A stretch of DNA of 64,000 nt from Plasmodiophora brassicae (Eukaryota; Endomyxa: Phytomyxea; Phytomyxea; Plasmodiophorida), in contig CP145417.1 of NCBI GenBank assembly GCA_036867785.1, positions 1,302,001 through 1,366,000 on the forward strand, given 5' to 3'. Positions 59,494-64,000 of the stretch are shown here, piece by piece; positions within the stretch are counted from its first letter, which is position 1, and every line of letters starts with the position of its first letter. The notes below the pieces were generated by a model. The model had not been told where the DNA came from, searched no databases, and worked only from the letters and a program-made list of their open reading frames with translations. Both the position numbers and the translations under genes were made by a program.

Positions 59494-61534
59494 ATGACCG
59501 ACGATGGCGACCGCACCACCGACAGCGAATACCTGCCCAGCGCTGAGCGCAGGCGCCGCCGTCGGCGATCCGCGCTGCCACAGCCGGGACCGGGGGCCTG
59601 CGCCGACGACCCCATGATCATCGACGACGACGACGACGGCGTCGTCGTTGTCGCCGACGCCCCGCCCAACGACCGTGCGTGCCGTTTGCAGCCGCCCAGG
59701 CGTCTACCCCCGATCTGATTTGCGTCCGCTGAGCTTAGGGCAGCCGGACCTGGACCTGAGCGACCCGACCCGCGTCCGCTGGACGGTGCGCCGGGCCATC
59801 TTCGGCAAGCGGCTCCTGCTGGACGACAAGGCCGAGATCGTCGACCTGACGTTCACGAAGGACGCCATCCGGATCGGGACGCCCGGCAAGTCGCCCGCCG
59901 AACGCCGCATCGAGCTGTCGAGCCGGCCGCGACCCCTGGCCGACTTTGCCGTCAACACGTGCCACTCGCCCTTCTTCATCGGTACGCGGCTGTCTCTCTC
60001 TCTCGTCCCTCCTCCATCGCTGACCCGCGTTGACGCGCAGCGATCCGCCCGCGGCAGATCGTCGAGGGGCTCAGCACGGCGGAGCGCATCCCCGAGGAGC
60101 GCTACATCATCCTGTTCTTCGACGCACGCGACGAGGCCCGCGCCGACGACCTCGTCGCCCGCCTGCTCGACCTCTGCCCGACGATCGCCCCGGCCCTGAC
60201 CCGCCTCGCCGTCGTCGACCTGCTCCGGTACGACGGGGTGGTGGCCACTCGACCCGTCGTGCGTCGCTGAGCGCGCGTGTGCCCCCGCTCCCGCAGGTTC
60301 GACGCGATCCATCCGAGGCCGGCCCCGGTGCGGAAGCGCACGAGAAGCGCGGCGCGGGCGGCGGAACGGCCACCGGCGACGAAGACGCGACGGCCGGCGT
60401 TCCTCGAGTACCCGTTGCGCGCCCGGCAGCGCATGGCGCTGCACGAGGACGACCTGGGCGCGCTGGACCCCGGCGCGTACATCAACGACTCGATCGTCGA
60501 CTTCTACCTGGCGTACCTGGGCGAGACGCGCCCCGACCCGCGCGTCCACTTCTTCAGCTCGTTCTTCTACCGGCGGTACGTGTCGGCGGCGACGGCCGGC
60601 GGCCGGGGCGTCGACCACGCCGCCGCCTACCAGGCCGTGCGCAAGTGGTCCCGCCACGTCGACCTGTTCGACAAGGACTACCTGGTGATGCCCGTCTGCG
60701 AGAACGTGCACTGGACCTGCGTCATCGCCTGTCACCCGGGCCGGGCGGGCGACGACGTCGACGACGACCCGGCGGCGGCGACGACGACCCAGCGCCGCCT
60801 GCCCTGCCTGCTCCTGTTCGACTCGCTCGGGTCGCACCATGGCCCGAAGCTGTTCCGCATGCTCAGGAACTTCCTGGCGGCCGCCTGGAAGGACGCGCAG
60901 GCGTCGCAGGTAACCATCACGTCCGTCGCCGGCTCGCCTCTGGACTGACGCGTGCGCCGCACAGGACGTGGCCGAGGTGCGGTCGTTCACGACGACGACC
61001 ATGCCGGGCGTCGTCGTGCAGGTGCCGCAGCAGGCGAACGGTAGGCAAAGAAGGGCGGCGAACAGCGTTTGCGCTTGCGCTGACCGTGCGGGTTCAGACT
61101 GCGACTGCGGCCTGTTCCTGCTGGAGTACGTCGAGAGGTTCCTGGAGCGCCCGTTCGAGGACCTGTCGCGGCCGGCGGTCGCCAACCATCGCGACTGGTT
61201 CGACGCCGCCGCCGTCGGTGACAACAAGCGCGACGAGCTTCGCGCCCTGCTGCTGTCGCTGTCCGAGCAGTGGCTGGCCGTGAAGGCGGAATCGCAGGCG
61301 GCGCAGGACGACGACGACGACGCCGGCGACGTGGGACGCGAGAGCGACGCGGCGAACGGGCACGTCGACCCCGTCAAGCAGGCGGCGTTGCTGGACCTGC
61401 AGAGGAGGTACCCTGTGGACGACGACGACGACGACGACGGCAACGGCAACGCTGGCGCTGCTGTCGGCGTGGCAGACGACGACGACGATGTCGTCCTGGC
61501 ACCGCCGCCGTGTACATCAATAATATTACAGTGA
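59494..61534 (+). CDS. Ulp1/SENP-family SUMO protease
   Basis: Six exons (59494-59674, 59739-59981, 60041-60227, 60297-60909, 60965-61040, 61098-61534), 578 residues, phases consistent. An acidic N-terminus leads to LDLSDPTRVRWTVRRAIFGK, a possible PH-like fold. The C48 peptidase domain follows: LGALDPGAYINDSIVDFYLA (substrate entry), catalytic His in ENVHWTCVIA, Asp in LLLFDSLGSH, Gln in VPQQAN, and the nucleophile Cys in CDCGLFLLEYVERF, restored only across the fifth intron. Acidic DDDDDDD runs end the protein. It should process or remove SUMO. Most like the SENP6/7-Ulp2 side in layout, but this is uncertain. Confidence 0.9.
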
Positions 61535-61934
61535 ATGTACGCTGCGCGCCGTCTGACGTGCGCCTAGGGTTGATCTGTTGTTCGTGTATAACGACAACCC
61601 GCTCGCTACTTGTTCTTGTCGGACTCGGCACCTGGGGCAACCGTCAGCACACCACATATGCATCCGCCAACGATTCGATTTTACGCAACTCGTCTTCTCC
61701 TCCTCTTCCCGGGCGCGCTTGGCCGCCTTCTTCCCTGTCGCGAGGGCAAACGAGCGTGTTAGCAAACGGCACCCGGGAACGCGTACGGCGCGGATCGGTA
61801 CGTTTCTCGTAGGTCTCGAAGACGAGGGCGACCAGCGCCAGGACGACGTACAGGAAGACGACGAACACGAGCGACACGACGGTTGGATGGTCCTCCATGA
61901 ACGCGTAGACGGCCTGCGTTACCCGGTCGCGCAT
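61526..61934 (-). CDS. Small single-pass membrane protein (113 residues)
   Basis: Exons 61934-61802 and 61734-61526 (67-base intron with GCTAACAC, acceptor CGCGACAG). N-terminus MRDRVTQAVYAFMEDHPTVV, TM helix VSLVFVVFLYVVLALVALVF, then a charged stretch EKRKKAAKRAREEEEK across the splice. The layout resembles small integral membrane proteins of the SMIM15 type, but the match is only in architecture. Its 3' end overlaps the SENP stop region by 9 bases on the opposite strand. Confidence 0.6.
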
Positions 61935-62334
61935 CGTCGCTCGCCCACTCGTCGAGGCTCTGCGTCCGTGTGGGTCCGCGACTGCTGCGGCGCGCAGTCG
62001 CGGACCTTGTCTACCGGTGTAGTTTACCCTGTCGGGCGCCCAACTGCAGCGTGGCAGACGAACTGCAGCGGATGACGGTGCAGTTCGTCCAAGTGCGTGC
62101 GGCGTGCGCCGGTCGGCACGCCCCCGCCGGGCACGTTTATCAGTCGTGTGCTCATGTCCGGACAGGGGGCATGGCCCTCTGCGCGGAATGTGGGCGGAAC
62201 GTTCCGGCGGGTCAGCGTGGCGCAGTTTTCGTCACTGCCCAACCCGAGTGCCTGCACCGTCGCTTGTGAATATTGGCGAGGGCGAACGCTTCGGGCGACC
62301 TAACCGTAACCGGCTGCTGCATACGCCGTCGTCC

Positions 62335-62856
62335 ATGGGGTAGCCAATATTATCGTCCCGCGAACAGCGCGCCGTGGTCGCTGACCGCTGTGGTGTGCGC
62401 AGGCGCCGGAAGATTGCGATCGAGAAGATCGAGGAGGCGAAACGACGGCGCAGCACGTTCAAGAAGCGTCGCGTCGGCCTGCTGAAGAAGGCGGAAGAGC
62501 TGGCCGTCCTGTGCGGGTGCAAGGTCGCCATCACGATTGAGTCCGACGATGGCGTCAGCCAGTACTGCAGTGACGACGTTAGCGCGATCATGCGCGCGTA
62601 CTACCACGACCTCGGCAGCGTCGGGAACGCGCCCGGCCTCCACGCCATCGTCCTGTCGAACGACGACACCCCTTCATCGTCCATGGGGGGTTCGCACACG
62701 GACACCACCCCTGAGGACGCGTGCCGGGCACCCAGTGCGGTCGGGCACCACCCGGACGTCGGTGTCGTTAACGACAGCTCGTACGATCTCCTGCAGCAGA
62801 CGCAGGTCATGCTGCCGTCCGGGTTCGCCGACACGTCACAGCTCTATCCCGGGTAG
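62335..62856 (+). CDS. MADS-box transcription factor 2
   Basis: Exon 1 is ATGGG (62335-62339); the 63-base intron contains GCTGACC and ends TGCGCAG; exon 2 is 62403-62856; 152 residues. It reads MGRRKIAIEKIEEAKRRRST, FKKRRVGLLKKAEELAVLCG, a MADS domain very like MADS 1, including the same microexon. The C-terminus is short, Ser/Thr-rich, without Gln runs. AATAAA lies 15 bases after the stop (62871). Confidence 0.9.
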
Positions 62857-62870
62857 GGCGCGACGTTAAC

Positions 62871-62876
62871 AATAAA
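62871..62876 (+). terminator. Poly(A) signal of MADS 2
   Basis: AATAAA 15 bases downstream of the MADS 2 stop, in the 70-base gap between two converging genes. Confidence 0.55.
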
Positions 62877-62926
62877 ATATCGGGCGTTCGTCTATTTACA
62901 CAGAAGGCAGGGGGCGGGAGGCGGAG

Positions 62927-63553
62927 TCACAGCAGTGCTTCAGCGGCATCGTAGTCGAGCCCGGCGAAGAAGTCGAGCGACGGCCGCGTGCACGCGGGGG
63001 GCAGGTCGAAGGCGGTGGACGTCAGGTAGTGCGCGTCGAGGTCGGTCAGGCTCATCATGCCGGACGCGAACGGCGACGGGTCGTCGGGGCTGGCGGGCGC
63101 GCTCGACAGGACCGGCGACAGGGACCAGTCGAGCAGCGCGCCGTGCTTGAACGCATGGTCGGCAAAGTCTTCCGGCCTGACGAGCGCAGGCAGCGTGCCG
63201 AGGTTGACCAGGTCGGCGGCACTGAAGCTGGCCGCCGTGCTGACCGGGGACCCGTTCTCGACGACCCCGCTGCCGCTGCTATCGTTAACCTTCGACGTCG
63301 CCGTCGCCGTCGTCGTCGTCCTTGCCACCCCGGACGTGATCTGGCGGTACTTGCGAAAGATCGAGTTGATGTCGTCGCTGGCGAACCGCTCGCAGGGCTT
63401 GACGCGGTCGTTGATGACGACGACGACCTGGCTGCCGGACAGGCGCGCCAGCTCGGCCGCCTTCTTCACCAGCCCGACACTGCGCTTCCGCAGCGTCGAC
63501 ATGCGCCGCTTGCTGTCCTCGATACGCTCGATCGGGATCGACCGCCTGCCCAT
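62927..63553 (-). CDS. MADS-box transcription factor 3 (intronless, divergent)
   Basis: 208 residues from an ATG at 63553. MGRRSIPIERIEDSKRRMST, LRKRSVGLVKKAAELARLSG, SQVVVVINDRV. The usual K at position 5 is S and the LCG of the other two is LSG. The ATGGG/intron arrangement is absent: the codons run on directly. The C-terminus is acidic and Ser/Pro/Phe-rich (LDFFAGLDYDAAEALL), a plausible activation domain. It converges on MADS 2. CTATTTCGGG lies about 125 bases upstream on the coding strand (63679-63688). Confidence 0.88.
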   Translation of the reverse strand: MGRRSIPIERIEDSKRRMSTLRKRSVGLVKKAAELARLSGSQVVVVINDRVKPCERFASDDINSIFRKYRQITSGVARTTTTATATSKVNDSSGSGVVENGSPVSTAASFSAADLVNLGTLPALVRPEDFADHAFKHGALLDWSLSPVLSSAPASPDDPSPFASGMMSLTDLDAHYLTSTAFDLPPACTRPSLDFFAGLDYDAAEALL

Positions 63554-63689
63554 GGTCGACGACGATGATGGCCACGATGATGCCGTGGAACGGAATGCGC
63601 TCTGAGGCTGCACCGTCGGGTCGAGCGACGGCCGAGTGCGACGACGACGCCGGAATTACTCCACCACGGGGGGCCTGACCCGAAATAGC

Positions 63690-64000
63690 ACCGCGCGCGC
63701 GGGCCACGGTTTACGTTACGGAACGTGCGCGATCCGAGCCACGCTTTTAGGCACGTCCCGCGACGAATTTAGAACGCGCCCGGCGAGGGCATCCCGCCGT
63801 CCTTGCGAGGCGCGCCCAAGAGCGTGGGCCGCCGGCAACCCTGAGAGCCGCGGCCGATCCCGCTGACCAGCGCGCCAGCACGTACCGTCGGCCGACCATA
63901 TACAAGCTGGTGGTCACATAATAAGGCCCTCGTTTTTACTGACCGTCGTTTTCATTTGGGTCATGATCGGCGCAACAAGGCAAACAGGAGCCTGCAGAAG
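63690..64000. other. Right-edge stretch, nothing supported
   Basis: GC-rich then AT-richer toward the edge. No gene, repeat or RNA is visible. Confidence 0.4.

Noticed and set aside
59704-61449. Minus-strand open frame of 581 codons
   Set aside because: Exact antisense of the SENP gene, low-complexity Ser/Arg; a GC-rich shadow.

Overview
This window is nuclear DNA from a unicellular eukaryote. Spliceosomal introns are everywhere, very short (about 35-75 bases), with a CTAAC/CTGAC-like branch site close to the acceptor. Recognisable genes are a Fused/STK36-type kinase, a tandem-PH PTEN phosphatase, a Ulp1/SENP SUMO protease, a NUDT14-type Nudix hydrolase, a C2H2 zinc-finger protein and three MADS-box factors. 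That set suggests an amoebozoan or another amorphean protist; the species cannot be named. I found no rRNA, tRNA, CRISPR array, transposase or reverse transcriptase.

Layout. 1-11.8 kb is accessory DNA: minisatellites, long foldbacks, a broken RPT3 fragment, two copies of a small membrane protein, a degenerate W/F-rich paralogue family, an intact NUDT14 gene plus a decayed duplicate, and copy 1 of a new membrane-protein family. 11.86-17.5 kb is GC-rich conserved DNA (STK36 and a small gene). 17.9-49.1 kb is filled with eleven more copies of the new family, all on the minus strand. 49.9-63.6 kb is again GC-rich conserved DNA: a TPR-like gene, PH-PH-PTEN, three genes not recognised, a zinc-finger gene, SENP and the MADS cluster.

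Main discovery. The family (called here the CSLC family) is hidden because each gene is cut into 5-8 exons by tiny introns. Working through conserved splice phases gives proteins of about 415-555 residues in the full-length copies, with this order: signal peptide, a C-x2-S-L-x2-C motif, short helical exons, an acidic/polar linker, a coiled coil with one conserved Cys and an N-glycosylation sequon, a glycine-rich hydrophobic exon, a second hydrophobic segment plus a C-terminal transmembrane helix, and a short basic cytoplasmic tail (RRLK...YADCxxCHH). Copies 1-7 are divergent. Copies 8-12 are nearly identical, form a recent tandem array with an 11,331-base higher-order period, and differ by exon cassettes. 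Nearly every copy has the same TTCTAATTCGGG-like element 65-115 bases upstream of its start. Architecture and behaviour resemble an expanding surface-protein or receptor family; function is unknown.
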